Shown: piece after piece, positions 44,761 to 55,795 of the stretch
Numbering within the stretch: the first letter of the stretch is position 1
Layout: every line of letters begins with the position of its first letter
Origin: Dactylorhiza incarnata
Taxonomy: Eukaryota; Streptophyta; Magnoliopsida; Asparagales; Orchidaceae
DNA: 64,000 nt
Assembly: GCA_033032865.1 (NCBI GenBank)
Contig: JAWHQI010000013.1
Coordinates: 186,001-250,000, forward strand
Direction of reading: 5' to 3'
Notes under the pieces: generated by a model
The model's database searches: none
What the model saw: the letters and a program-made list of their open reading frames with translations, nothing else
What the model was told of the DNA's origin: nothing
Position numbers and translations under genes: made by a program

Positions 44761-45154
44761 TATTGGATATATGATAGAGATTGTTGGTAACATGTTCATC
44801 ATATGTAATCATGTGTTTAGGTTGCTTACTCATTGATCATGTTCATAATAAATGCCTAGAGTCCCTTTTAGCTTTACATGTTTCCTTTTGCTCCATACCA
44901 TTTAGATGTTATCATTCTAATTGATGTATTTTATTACTTTTTGTGAAATTTTAGTGGCTTACTACTTTCAATGAAATTTTTTGGGTTGCAGGTATAATTT
45001 TATTGGCTTACTATTTGTGAAGGTGTTTATTATATGTTCTACTGGACATATAATTTTAACTGAAGTCTATGCCTTTTTAGTGAAGTCTATGTTTAAGAGT
45101 AAATGTCCAGGTTTCCAAACAATGGCAGACCTTTTTTTTTAAATATTAAAATTA

Positions 45155-45525
45155 TTATTTGCCACGGTTTCACCATGGCAAATAGGTTTTTAAAAATATT
45201 TAAATTATTATTAGCCACAGTTTTAAACCGTGGCCAATAAGTAGAGCATTTGCCACAGTCGTGGAAAATAGTCCTAAATAATGGTTATTGAGTAGCTTTT
45301 GCCACGGGGCAAAACCATTGCAAAAAGTCCAGGTATTAGCCACGATAGTAAATGTGCGTGGCTAATACTATTTGCCACGGTCAATCCGTGGCTAAAAACT
45401 TTTCTCCACGTGAACTTTAGCCACAGATTTTCCCGTGGCTAGACCGTGACAAAAGCTCTTTAGCCACGATTTTGGACTTTTTGCCATGGCAATTTGCCCT
45501 GGCCAAAATCTATTTTCTTGTAGTG
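45155..45525. repeat. CACTA-2 right subterminal repeats and terminus
   Basis: Repeated TTTGCCACGG, CCGTGGC and TTAGCCACG units in both orientations, ending in TTTCTTGTAGTG. They match the left-side motif family. Confidence 0.85.
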
Positions 45526-45839
45526 GTTAGAGGATTTAAGCTCAGAAAATGCTTCAATTGTTGGATCGATGATCGCCTTGCCATTACCGACACTTGTCTT
45601 TCGACAACAAGTTTAACTACACCAACCGACACCGGGGCCAGCTCAAGGGTGGGAGGATGTACAGGCCATCTTGGTTGTGCATTGAACATCGCAAATACTA
45701 CCACGGCATCCAACCTAATTGTATCAGCAGAAGGAGGTGTAGTAGGCACATCAGTAGGTGCACTACTCTCTATAGAGCGCTGGGGTCGAGACTGCCCCGC
45801 TTCACTTCTAGTCACATATACATGTGTAACATAATACAA
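45526..45839 (-). pseudogene. Chromovirus A: gag N-terminal part
   Basis: The minus-strand frame begins near 45839, about 200 bases after the primer-binding site. It is Pro/Ser/Thr-rich and ends in an IQQLKHFLSLNP block at the CACTA-2 junction. The next residues of the capsid core are encoded at 14718 and below. The frame matches across the gap once one 3-bp target copy is dropped. A Val-rich middle part is the variable N-terminus of gypsy gags. Confidence 0.7.
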
Positions 45840-46034
45840 TTAAGCGACTATATTGTAGCACTAAACAACAAAGGAACACCTAGGTTCCACTATGTTGCTA
45901 CAAAAAGACATGTATTTTATTCCTAAAGTGGACATTTACAGGTTAATTAAATGTTTTAACGGTGACGCACAAACGTGCTCAACTTTAAAAGAATTTGACC
46001 ACGAATTTGGAAGAAAAGGGATCGAGACCCGAAG

Positions 46035-46046
46035 CTGATACAAACT
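46035..46046 (-). other. Degenerate primer-binding site of element A
   Basis: Read on the minus strand: TTTGTATCAGCTTC, close to the initiator-Met tRNA site TGGTATCAGAGC, with substitutions. It lies directly inside the LTR end TTACA. Confidence 0.5.
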
Positions 46047-46523
46047 TGTAACATCTCTCCTTGTTATATAGAATATAACAGTAGGTCCGACCAGGACCCT
46101 AAAGCATATTAAATGAACACTAAAGAGAGTTACGTAACTAGTTTTTAAGAGTTACGTAACTAGTTTTTAAATAGCTCATAACCAAACCAGCTCAACTGAA
46201 TAAGAAAAGACAACAGAAGCATTTTAATTATTTAAAGTAAAACCAGATTTACCTGTCTACTTATTCACTAGGAACGAATATACAACAAGAGTTCTTTAAG
46301 TACAATGTTTACAAAAACATGTGGTTTACGAACATCGGCATGCAGGCTAGCTATACATGAAAACTAGTAAACACTTAGGCCTTCGAGGGCCGGCATAGTA
46401 CATCAACTGGGTTTCAAACCCGCTATGTTCTGCTTGGCTCGCCAGCACCTGTACAAGAACATTCCACCAAAAGGTGGCAACCAAGTAACCGGTCAAATTT
46501 AACTGACCAAGGCCTATAATGAC
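46047..46523 (-). repeat. 5' LTR remnant of element A
   Basis: On the minus strand this is the end of an LTR that finishes GAGATGTTACA before the primer-binding site. The U3 side is missing because element E begins at 46524. A duplicated unit of about 23 bp containing the palindrome GTTACGTAAC lies at 46125-46168. Confidence 0.55.
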
Positions 46524-46689
46524 TGATGAGTAATTTATTTACTCATCTTTTAGTATAGGCTTATTATATTTTTAATATGAATTTTTGTTATTTATATGAA
46601 TTATATCATGTCAATCCTTCCATTTATTATTTCATAAGCTAACTTGAGTCTATTTTGTGTTTTCAGATTTTCTGGGCTGTTTTGAGCAA

Positions 46690-47160
46690 AATGTAAAATT
46701 ACAAGCCCCAGGTCACGGGCTTGACCCATGGGCGTGTAACCTACGAAGTGTTCTAGACAGGTTTCCGCCACCCCGAAGTCGTTCCGTGAAGAATTCGCCA
46801 TGTACACGCCCCAGGTCACGGGCGTGACCAATGACGTGACCCAATGTCACGGCCGCGACCCGCCACAAGCATCCAGAGCCAGCTGCCACCTCAATTAAAA
46901 TTACACGCCCCCCGGTCACGGGCGTGACATTTGAGGCGTGACATCCAGTATACGGGCGTGACTCTCCCCGCGCCAATTTCCCGCCGAAGCTTCCCGCCAG
47001 CAATGAGTTTTAAAGATTACACGCCCCAGGTCACGGGCGTGACCTAGGGCGTGACACGTCCGTAACACCTGCATTGAAGCCAGACGGCGCCTTCTCCGCT
47101 CACATCAAATCACGCCCCTTACACGCCCTTGGTCACGGGCGTGACCAAGGGCGTGTAACA
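46690..47160. repeat. GC-rich palindrome cluster upstream of the element E promoter
   Basis: Five or more hairpin units built on GGTCACGGGCGTGACC. The last, 47119-47158, has perfect 19-bp arms around a 2-base centre. Units are separated by unique spacers of 40-80 bases. The cluster ends about 14 bases before the TATTTAAAG box. Confidence 0.9.
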
Positions 47161-47173
47161 CCAAATTTTCAGC

Positions 47174-47182
47174 TATTTAAAG
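47174..47182 (+). promoter_or_regulatory. TATA-like box of element E LTR
   Basis: TATTTAAAG, the same word as in the LTRs of elements C and D and in the same place relative to a palindrome cluster. Confidence 0.6.
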
Positions 47183-48126
47183 GGTGCTTTTCCAGAAGAT
47201 GAGGGCCGAAGTTTTGGAGTTCTAGCTTATTTTCTTGCACTATTTTGTCATTCTTAAGCTTGTAATCTTCCTTCTTAGCTTGCACTTTCATTTCAGGCTT
47301 GTAACTTTTAATTCCTAGTTGAAATTTCTTTTGCAATCAATAAAATTAGTTCTCTTTTCTCTTATTCTATTCTCTTTTTCATTATGTACTCTTTTATTTC
47401 TTTCAATTCTTCCATCTCCATGAGTAGCTAAATTTCCATTTGTACTCTGCCGAGATGATCCAAAGAAAATATAATTCATAATTTAGTTTAGAACTTCTTT
47501 TTCTCTTATTTAGATCGCTTAAGATTTATCCTTGAATTTAAATTGATTGAGATTATATTATCGATATATAAATCTCATTCTTGTTTTCGTAGTCTAATAA
47601 CTGAGAGGTTTTGATTTCGAATCGATCATTTCAAGGATAAAGAGATTTGAATGCACTCCTCGAGTGAGGATGACATAAATCTCCTGGATTGGAGTCATAT
47701 CCAATAGAGGGGTTCACTTCGATTAGGCGAGTTTTAGGGGTTTCGATTCTAGAATGAGAGTTCGATTGATCAACCTAAACTCAGTTGAGCGTATCCTTGA
47801 GAGAGGTACGTTTATAATTCGGGACCTCCACGATCAAGCATTTCTTTTAAAGAGAATTAGAAGTTTTATTTCTTAATTTATTTATTTTTCCAAGGTGATT
47901 CAAGGTTGAGTGCTAGTCCCTTAAATAATAGTTTTAACAAATTATTTCTCTTTCTTGCAAACAACCAACCCAAGTTTTATTCGACAAAATAATAGAGATT
48001 TTTCGATGTAAGAGTAATCAGCCGCCCCGAGTCTAATACGACCTTGGGTTTTTATAACCTATACTACATTCGATACGGTACACTTGCCGTTGTCGTTTGT
48101 GGATATAGTTTTGCGCATCAAGTTTT

Positions 48127-48144
48127 TGGCGTCGTTGCCGGGGA
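48127..48144 (+). other. Primer-binding site of element E
   Basis: TGGCGTCGTTGCCGGGGA, identical to that of element C. It is complementary to tRNA-Asp with one mismatch. Confidence 0.85.
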
Positions 48145-48463
48145 CTACGGTTGATATTTCGAAAAAACGAATTATCTATTAATTTTATCTTTTATTTTCG
48201 TATTTCTATTAAGGTGTAACTAAATTCCTGGAAAGAACACTTTGGACTTGAATTCCCATCATAGCCTCTAGTACTTTGCGAGCCCTTCACCGGGTTGACC
48301 TTGGGAAGTCCAGGACTAATTTTAAATCACCTAGATTATAAAAAAAAAAAATATATATATATAAAATAAATTTATAATAAATATATTCATCTAAAAAAAA
48401 TAAAAAATTCTAACTTTCTCCTTTTATTTCTTTCTCACATCTTTTTCTCTTTTCTATTAGTTT
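48145..48463. other. Element E untranslated leader
   Basis: AT-rich leader with A runs and a short TA repeat at about 48340-48365. No coding frame. Confidence 0.6.
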
Positions 48464-49974
48464 ATGACCCGAGGAAACTCTTCAATCAATTTAGAATTTT
48501 GTTTTGATCCAGAAATCGAGCGCACCTTGCAAATTCGTCTCCGATTTAGTGATTTACCAATAATTCAAGAAGAGTCAATCGGAGAGACTAACAGAGGTTT
48601 AATGGATAATCCCGACCATAATGAGGCCCCGCTACGGACTATGTCCTATTATGCGAGGCCAAATTTGGAGGTAACACAATCTAGCATTATTCGCCCGGCG
48701 GTGGCGAATAATAATTTTGAAATTAAAACAAGTATCATTCAGATGGTACAACAAACAGTCATCTTTGACGGCTTACCAGGTGAAGATCCAAATTTACATT
48801 TATTAAATTTTTTGGAAATTTGCGATACGTTTAAAATCAATGGCGTCACCGATGACGCCATTCGTTTGCGTTTATTTCCATTCTCTTTGCGGACTAAGGC
48901 CAAGCAGTGGTTGGGATCTCTTCCTAAAGGTTCCATCACTACGTGGGCCGAGATGACGGAGAAATTTTTAACTAAATATTTTCCTCCGGCGAAGTCCGCA
49001 AAATTACGTACGGACATTCTCTCGTTTACGCAAATAGACTCGGAGTCTCTCTATGACACATGGGAGTGCTTCAAGGAATTATTGCGGAGGTGTCCTCACC
49101 ATGCCCTTCCTTTATGGCAACAAGTTCAAACATTCTACAATGGTTTGAATCTCCAAACGAGGCAAATGATTGATGCGGGAGCCGGGGGAACTCTAAATAA
49201 TAAAACCCCAGATGCCGCTCAAGAGCTTTTTGAGGAGATGACCATGAATGCTTATCAGTGGAATGCGCCACGGTCGCGTCCTAACAAACCGACCGGACTC
49301 TTTGAAGTCGAGGCCACCCCGAATTTAGCACATCAAGTAGAATGGTTTACTAAGCAATTGGCGGAGATGTCTGCTTCCTCCGCCACTAACGGGGCTAATA
49401 ACTATAATAATTATAATAATAATAATAATGTTAATCAAGAGCAAGTAGATTATATGGGGAACTCCTACCGTCCTCCTTATAACCCGATTAATAATCATCC
49501 TAATAGTTATAATCCGGGTTTAAAGAACCACCCAATTTTTTCATGGAACAACCCCAATAATGCTCAACGCCCCCACAAGCGAATCCTCCCGGATTCGCTC
49601 CACCACAACCACCAAAGGCCTCTTCACTTGAAGAGGTCTTCACCAAATACGTCGCCGCTACTGACTCCAATATCCGGAACCTTTACAAATATATTAAAAC
49701 CCTAGAAAACCAGATTGGACAACTCGCCAAGATGTTCTCCAAACGCCAGCAGGGAGCTCTACCGAGCAATACTGAGCCCAATCCACGGGAGAGTGCCAAC
49801 GCCATAACCCTCCGCAGTGGAAAGGATGTAAAAAGTTCAAATTTGGCCGAGCCTGAGGTAAACGTTTCAACTCCAACTCCGCATTTAAATTCTTCTGATT
49901 TAGCTCCGCGCATTATTCAAACGCCTTCTATTCCGTATCCTTCTAAATTACAAAATGGGCGCAACGAGGAGTAG
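48464..49974 (+). pseudogene. Element E: Athila gag
   Basis: The ATG at 48464 opens a 414-codon frame. An N-terminal region with LRTMSYYARP and ANNNFEIKTSI is followed by the capsid core (EDPNLHLLNFLEICDTF, LRLFPFSLRTKAKQWL, FYNGLNLQTRQMIDAGAGG). An Asn-rich stretch (residues about 310-330) and the SWNNPNNAQ block come next. A frame change at about 49575 moves the last part to another frame. There the LENQIGQLAKMFSKRQQG and NAITLRSGK motifs continue to 49974. No CCHC knuckle is visible, as is usual for Athila gags. Confidence 0.85.
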
Positions 49975-50039
49975 TATAAAAATTTTATAAAAATAAACAA
50001 ATACAAATCAACGTACCATTTTGCGAGGCACTCTCTCAA

Positions 50040-50555
50040 ATGCCTAAATACACGAAATATCTCAAGGATTTATTATCAAATAAAAAGAAACTTGAACATA
50101 TTTCGCTTGTTTCTCTTAACGCAGAATGTTCGGTGATAGTTCTAAATAAATTGCCGGAAAAATTAAATGATCTGGGACGGTTTTCCATCCCGTGTTTGTT
50201 CGGGAATTTATTAATTAAAAACGCCTTGGCCGATCTAGGGGCGAGCATAAATCTTATGCAGTTCTCCTTATTTAAGAAGCTTGGTTTGGGCACCCCAGGC
50301 CCAACCAATATAAGCATCCAACTAGCGGATCGGTCCGTAAAGTATCCAATCGGGATCATTGAGGATGTGCTAGTGAAGGTTGACAAGTTTATCTTTTCGG
50401 TAGACTTTGTCATCTTCGATATCGAAGAGGACGCCGAAGTACCACTCATACTCGGCCGACCCTTCCTAGCCACCGCTCGGGCTATAATTGACGTAAGTAA
50501 CGGAAACCTTCTCCTACGAGTTGGGGAGGAAGAAGTTACCTTTAACATAAATTAA
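50040..50555 (+). CDS. Element E: Athila-type aspartic protease
   Basis: 171 codons without interruption. The active site is ALADLGASINLM near residue 65, the D-L-G-A-S form typical of Athila. The second half ends in a VPLILGRPFLATARAII block, the ILGRPFLAT signature. It is a domain of a gag-pol frame rather than a separate gene; a stop at 49974 separates it from gag. Confidence 0.85.
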   Translation: MPKYTKYLKDLLSNKKKLEHISLVSLNAECSVIVLNKLPEKLNDLGRFSIPCLFGNLLIKNALADLGASINLMQFSLFKKLGLGTPGPTNISIQLADRSVKYPIGIIEDVLVKVDKFIFSVDFVIFDIEEDAEVPLILGRPFLATARAIIDVSNGNLLLRVGEEEVTFNIN

Positions 50556-50558
50556 TCA

Positions 50559-50924
50559 ATGAGAAATGCGTTTCCAAACGACGACTCTTGTTTCACCTTA
50601 GAAACAAATTTTGAAGAGGAAATAACGTCGTTTTTTGAAATAATTTCACCCTTATTTGAAAATCCAGAAATTGCAAATTTATTTTGTTTAGAAGAAATAA
50701 CTCGGCCGCCCAAATTTGAAGAAGTAAAATTGAACATTTCTAAAATAAAAACATCTTACGAGGAGCCACCGAGTTTAGAATTAAAACATTTACCGGAACA
50801 TTCAAAATATATATTCTTAGAAAAAGATTCAAAATTGCCCGTAATAATATCTTCCGCACTTAACGATTCAGAAATTTCCGAATTAATCAAAATTTTAAAT
50901 AATCACCGCCATGCAATTGCATGA
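50559..50924 (+). pseudogene. Element E: linker before reverse transcriptase
   Basis: About 120 codons, acidic, with the PPSLELKHLPEHSKYIFL pattern and LPVIISSALNDSE that always precede reverse transcriptase in Athila elements. The frame closes with TGA where the IAW residues would be, a probable Trp-to-stop change. Confidence 0.8.
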
Positions 50925-51032
50925 CAAATTTCAGATATAAAGGGGATTAGCCCCTCGTTTTGCACGCCTAAAATAAATTTAGAAAATAATTCTCGCGGCG
51001 CTATTCAGCCTCAACAACGCCTTAACCCAAAT

Positions 51033-51638
51033 ATGAAGGACGTCGTTAAGGACGAAATTATAAAATTATTAGATGCGAGAATTATTTATCCAATTTCTGA
51101 TAGCACTTGGGTTAGCCCAGTGCAAGTCGTGCCTAAAAAGGGAGGAATAACGGTAATCACCAACAAAAATAATGAGTTGATTCCGACCCGTACTGTTATG
51201 GGTTGGCGAGTATGCATCGATTACATAAAATTAAATGATGCTACCCGCAAGGATCACTTTCCGTTACCCTTTATAGACCAAATTTTAGAACGCTTATCCG
51301 GTCATTCGCACTATTGTTTTCTCGATGGTCTTTCGGGATATTTTCAAATCCCAATTGCTCCCGAAGATCAAGAGAAAACCACCTTCACATGTCCGTTCGG
51401 CACCTTCGCATATCGAAGAATGTCGTTTGGTCTTTGCAACGCGCCGGCTACATTTCAAAGATGTATGTTGGCAATTTTTAATGAACTTATAGAAGACGTC
51501 ATGGAAGTATTCATGGAAGATTTGTCTGTTTTTGGCGATTCTTTTACTAATTGTGTAAATAAACTTGATCGTGTTCTTCAAAGCTGCGAAGACACGAATT
51601 TGGCACTCAACTGGGAGAAGTGCCACTTTATGGTTTGA
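51033..51638 (+). pseudogene. Element E: reverse transcriptase
   Basis: Palm and finger blocks in order: ISDSTWVSPVQVVPKKGG, RVCIDYIKLNDATRKDHFPL, FLDGLSGYFQI, TFTCPFGTFAYRRM and FGLCNAPATFQRCM. The catalytic Y/F-x-D-D motif reads F-M-E-D, a change of the first metal-binding Asp to Glu. A TGA at 51636-51638 and a frameshift at about 51725 follow. The family copies element RNA into DNA; this copy should not. Confidence 0.85.
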
Positions 51639-52551
51639 GAGGGGTTAGTCCTCGGACATAAAGTTTCTAGTAAGGGGATCGAGATCGATAGGGCCAAGAT
51701 CGAGGTCATAGAAAAACTCTCCCTCCTACTAATGTAAAATCTATTAGGAGTTTTCTAGGACATGCGGGTTTTTATAGGCGGTTTATAAAAGATTTCTCAA
51801 AAATTATGAAACCGCTAACTCATCTTCTAGAAAAAGAATTCGCGTTTAATTTTGATGAGGAATGCTTAAAAGTGTTTAATAAAATTAAAAACGAAATAAT
51901 AAAATCTCCTATTTTAATCGCGCCAAATTGGTCTCTTCCGTTTGAAATTATGTGCAATGCGAGCGATTTTGCTGTAGGTGCAGTTTTAGGCCAACGGGTG
52001 AATAAATATTTTCACCTGATTTATTACGCAAGCAAAACACTAACATCCGCGCAAGCAAATTATACAACAACGGAAAAAGAATTTTTGGCAATAATTTTTG
52101 CGTTTGATAAGTTTTGATCATATTTAACGCTTTCAAAAGTTATTGTTTTTACAGATCATTCCGCTCTCCGGTATTTACTACAAAAAGGAGATGCAAAGCC
52201 TTGACTACTAAGGTGGATCCTCCTACTACAAGAAATCAATTTGGAGATCCAGGACAAAAGGGGAGCGGAGAATGTTGCAGCCGACCACCTCTCACGGTTA
52301 GAAAATCTGGCTGCAGGAGCGCTAGTGGAGGCCGAAATTGACGACAAATTCCCTGAAGAGCGCCTCCTTGCCATCGAAAAGGTAACGAATTCTTCCACCC
52401 CTTGGTACGCGGATTTGGCCAACTATTTAGTGGCCCGGGTCCTACCAAAAGATTTTTCAAGTCAACAAAAGAAGAAATTCTTTTCGGATTTGAAAAATTA
52501 TTTTTGGGAGGACCCCTTTTTATTTCGTATCTGCGCGTACCAAGTGGTAAG
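51639..52551 (+). pseudogene. Element E: RT thumb, RNase H and start of integrase
   Basis: 51806-52117 holds the RT connection and RNase H start (MKPLTHLLEKE, ASDFAVGAVLGQR, YYASKTLTSAQANYTTTEKE). The frame then has a TGA and continues as TDHSALRYLL. 52241-52551 holds the RNase H end ([14 protein letters not shown]) and the DPFLFRICA block just before the zinc-binding head of integrase. The copia element F starts at 52552, so the gene is cut there. Confidence 0.85.
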
Positions 52552-53815
52552 TGTTGGAGCATGCGTTCCGCACTCGTCCGGTTTGAGAATAACAAATCCT
52601 GAATGTATTTGATCCTATTTTTGATTAATGGTGTGTAGATAACAGGTGGAAGAATATCATGTTTTCAATTGGAACAAAATGACAATTTTCCAGAATCTGG
52701 AGCTATCGGATTTTCGACAGCGATATCGGATTTCCGACAGCGCACTATATCATCTGTTTTCCAATCTCTGATCGACGGTTATGTTCTATCGGATTTCCGA
52801 TATCGCTAACGGATGGCGACAATCCACGATCTTCCAATAACGCCAGGACGTGCAGCAGTTACCTTAGCTAACGGATATCCGACAGTGCTATCAGATATCC
52901 GACAGCCCACGTCTCAACCACGACCTCAACTTCACGCAGAAACTTCGTTTTAGTGGTACACGTGGCAGCTTCTGGAGATATCGGATTCCGGCGACAGTAG
53001 CTATCGGATGGCGACAGCTCTTTTTCTTAAAAGAGTTCAAAACTTCATGGAATTCACTTCTTGAGATTTCCAGGGCTCTCTTCCAGAGTGCATACGAACC
53101 AGAAAGCTCAAGAACACCATCAACTCCCATTTGTGCAAAGAAGGATTGAGATTGAAGATGAGATCGGACGCACTTCTACATCAACGATCATCTCGAGGCT
53201 TCAACCTTCCTTTCAGAGATCTGAATTTCTAGGGAGTTGTTCTTTTCATTTTGTATTTCATTCACATTTACTTTTCACTTTGTAATCATTGTAGAATTCG
53301 TCGTCTTGCGTGCGACGTCTAAGTCCTTGCGCGGCTTAGGGGAAAATCGCTTCCTTTTGCGGAGCGTCCAAGTCCTTGCGTGGCTTGGTAGGAAATCGTG
53401 GCCTTGTGTGCTACGTCTAGATCTTGGGAAGATCTAGAGGGTAGGCTTGGGCTTGATCTAGGGAGAGACAAGTGATAGCCTTCCGATCCTTGGGAGAAGG
53501 ATTGGTAAAATCAAAATTATTGAAATTTATATTATCATATTTGTGCATTGATCTTAAGCATTGTTAAGATCATTTTATTGTATGTAAATTTCATGATTAA
53601 TATAATTATGCTTCTTTCATTAATTGCAAATTCGGTTGCTTAATCTTTAACTTAGAAATTTGTGTTTGGTTTAATACAAAAATTACATTGGTTTGAAATT
53701 GTTTACAAGTAATTTTTTAGAAAAGTAAAATCTGTTTATAGAATTATTAAGTAAAAATTATATTTTAAACACACCCTTATTCACCCCCCCTCTAAGGGCG
53801 TCACACGATCCAACA
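52552..53815 (+). repeat. 5' LTR of element F
   Basis: 1,264 bp, TGTTGG at the start and CCAACA at the end. Repeated TATCGGATTTCCGACAG-type palindromes fill 52695-53015, followed by a TTAAAAGAG TATA-like segment. The first 690 bp match the partial 3' LTR closely. Confidence 0.92.
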
Positions 53816-53816
53816 A

Positions 53817-55795
53817 GTGGTATTAGAGCTAGGTTACTCCAAAACGGTTTTACCACCGGGAGTAATGGCGCACAACGATCATGTGTTCGTTGAGGGGCAT
53901 GGCATAAGTAGACCACCTTTATTCACGGGCACAGACTATAATTATTGGAAAACACGTATGCGTTGTTTTCTAATTGCGCTAGATATAGAAGTCTGGAATA
54001 TGGTAGAATCTAGTTACACTTCTCCAACATTTGTTGTAGGAGATGTAACTATGGATAAACACAAAGACAAGTGGGATGACAATGATAAATTAAAATGTAA
54101 GAACAATGCAAAAGCCATGAATGCTTTATTTTGCGTACTAGATCGCACTGAATATAATAGAGTTTGTGCTTGTCATACTGCTTTTGATATTTGGAATCTT
54201 TTATAAATTACTCATGAAGGTACTTCACAGGTAAAGGATTCAAAGCTATTTCAACTGGAGTCTGAATTTGAAAGGTTCAAAATGGAGGTAGATGAAGAGA
54301 TTGATACGATGTACACACGATTCACAAAAATCGTAAACGACTCAAAGGTGCTAGGAAAGGTGTTCTCTAATGGAGATTTAGTAAAGAAAATCTTAAGATC
54401 ACTTTCCCCGAAGTTCAATCCTAAAGTGACTGCAATTTCTGAGTCACATGATCTTAAGACCTTACAATTGGAGAGCCTCATTGGGAACTTGAAAACTCAT
54501 GAAGTTGAATTGAAAATTCAACAACAAGAGTATATGGAGCCAAAGAAGAAGGGATTGACTCTAAGATCTAAGAAGGAGGAAAGTAGTGATTCTGAGGAGG
54601 ATGAAGAAGATGAAGAAAGTTTATTTGTTAGAAAGTTTAGAAAATTTATGAAAAATCCAGAGAGGAGGAATTCATTTAAGAAATATTTTAGGAAGGAGAC
54701 GTTTAGGAAGAAAAAAGGAAAGAAAGACGATGAGGAGGAAGAGAGACCGCCACCGGAGTGCTATCACTGCAAGAAGTTAGGACACATCCGAAGAGAGTGT
54801 CCAAAGTACTTAAAAGAACTTAAAGAAAAGAAGCACAAAAGGTCGAAGAAGGTGTTGAAGGCGGAAACATGGGATGATACTACTTCTGAGGATGCAAGCA
54901 GTTCAAGCTCAAGTAAAGAAGAGGAGGCCAACATGTGCTTAATGGGAAAGAACATCATATCTGATGACTAATGCAGTGTCCAAAGTGACACTGAGGTAAC
55001 TCCTCCAACCTACGATGAATTATTTTCTGAATTTTAAAGACTTGCAAATTTTTTGAAAAGAGTTTAAAAGATAATGATCTTCTTAAATCTGAAAATGAAA
55101 TTTTGCTTAAAGAAAACAAAAAATTGTTAAATGAAATTAAGACTATTGGAAAAAGAGATATTTCCTGCCAAGAGTGTGATCACCATTTGGGAAGAATTAA
55201 AGAACTTGAAGAATCTCTTTCCAAATCTCATTCTACAATAAAAATTCTTACTAAAAAGAATGAGATTTTAGAGAGAGATCTGAAATCTTCAATTTCCAAA
55301 GTCCATGAGAGAAAGAAATCTTTTGAACGTAGATGCGTAAATCTAGTATCCGAGAATACAAAAATGAGAAACCAGATTCATGACTTAACACTAGCCATGA
55401 AAAAATTTGGAATGGGCCGAAGATCACTGGATATGATCTTAGGATACCAACGCCATGGATCTGGAAGGTTTGGACTCGGATACACGTCAGGAAGCTATCT
55501 CCCGGCGACAACCACTGTCGCCGGCGACAGTGAAAAGTCCAGAAAATCTATTTTTACAAATTCTGAAGTTAATAAATTGTCTAATACTGCATCCTCATCC
55601 AGTAAAAGTCCAGAAAAGTTATACTCATCTCAATACATTACATGTGCCAAATGCAATAGATTTGGTCACACTATGGACTCTTGCTGGAGGAAAGGAAAAA
55701 GTAAAATTAAACAAATCTGGGTGCCTAAGGCTTCTACCTATACAATCGGTGGAACCACTTGGGTAACCAGATCTTTACTCACCTCTTCTTTCTAG
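53817..55795 (+). pseudogene. Element F: Sirevirus gag
   Basis: The ATG at about 53862 opens the gag core: RPPLFTGTDYNYWKTRM, then a DIWNLL block. A TAA at 54204-54206 interrupts the frame. The core continues with a VLRSLSP-like KILRSLSPKF block and an acidic linker. Zinc knuckle 1, CYHCKKLGHIRREC, lies around 54760-54800. After stops and a frame change near 54970-55100, a coiled-coil-like region (Lys/Glu/Asn-rich) and zinc knuckle 2, CAKCNRFGHTMDSC (about 55644-55685), follow. A TAG at 55793-55795 separates it from protease in the same frame. Gag forms the particle; two knuckles and great length fit Sireviruses. Confidence 0.85.
53818..53829 (+). other. Primer-binding site of element F
   Basis: TGGTATTAGAGC, one mismatch from the initiator-Met tRNA site TGGTATCAGAGC, two bases inside the LTR. 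Confidence 0.85.

Larger units (their letters stand above)
14719..45525. mobile_element. CACTA-2, large CACTA transposon split by nested LTR elements
   Basis: The left end is CACTACTAGAAAAG at 14719. The right end is TTTCTTGTAGTG, ending at 45525. Both ends hold TTAGCCACGG / CCGTGGCTAA subterminal repeats, a family distinct from CACTA-1. The flanking trinucleotides are ATT (14716-14718) and GTT (45526-45528), one substitution apart. Dropping one of them joins the two halves of the element A gag in the same reading frame. Element B and everything inside it (14790-38372) are a later insertion; the CACTA itself is about 7.2 kb. It holds a captured RRM gene fragment on the plus strand. No transposase is recognised. 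Confidence 0.85.
46524..48120 (+). repeat. 5' LTR of element E
   Basis: 1,597 bp. It starts TGATGAGTAATTT with a hairpin (GATGAGTAA paired with TTACTCATC) and ends GCGCATCA. It holds a palindrome cluster at 46690-47160 and TATTTAAAG at 47174-47182. Confidence 0.88.
46524..52551 (+). mobile_element. Element E, Athila-like gypsy retrotransposon, 3' part cut off
   Basis: 5' LTR 46524-48120, Athila-type primer-binding site, gag, D-L-G protease, reverse transcriptase and RNase H in the Athila order. The copia element F interrupts it at 52552, where integrase would begin. The rest of pol and the 3' LTR are not in the window. Stops, frame changes and a changed RT active site show it is inactive. 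Confidence 0.9.
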
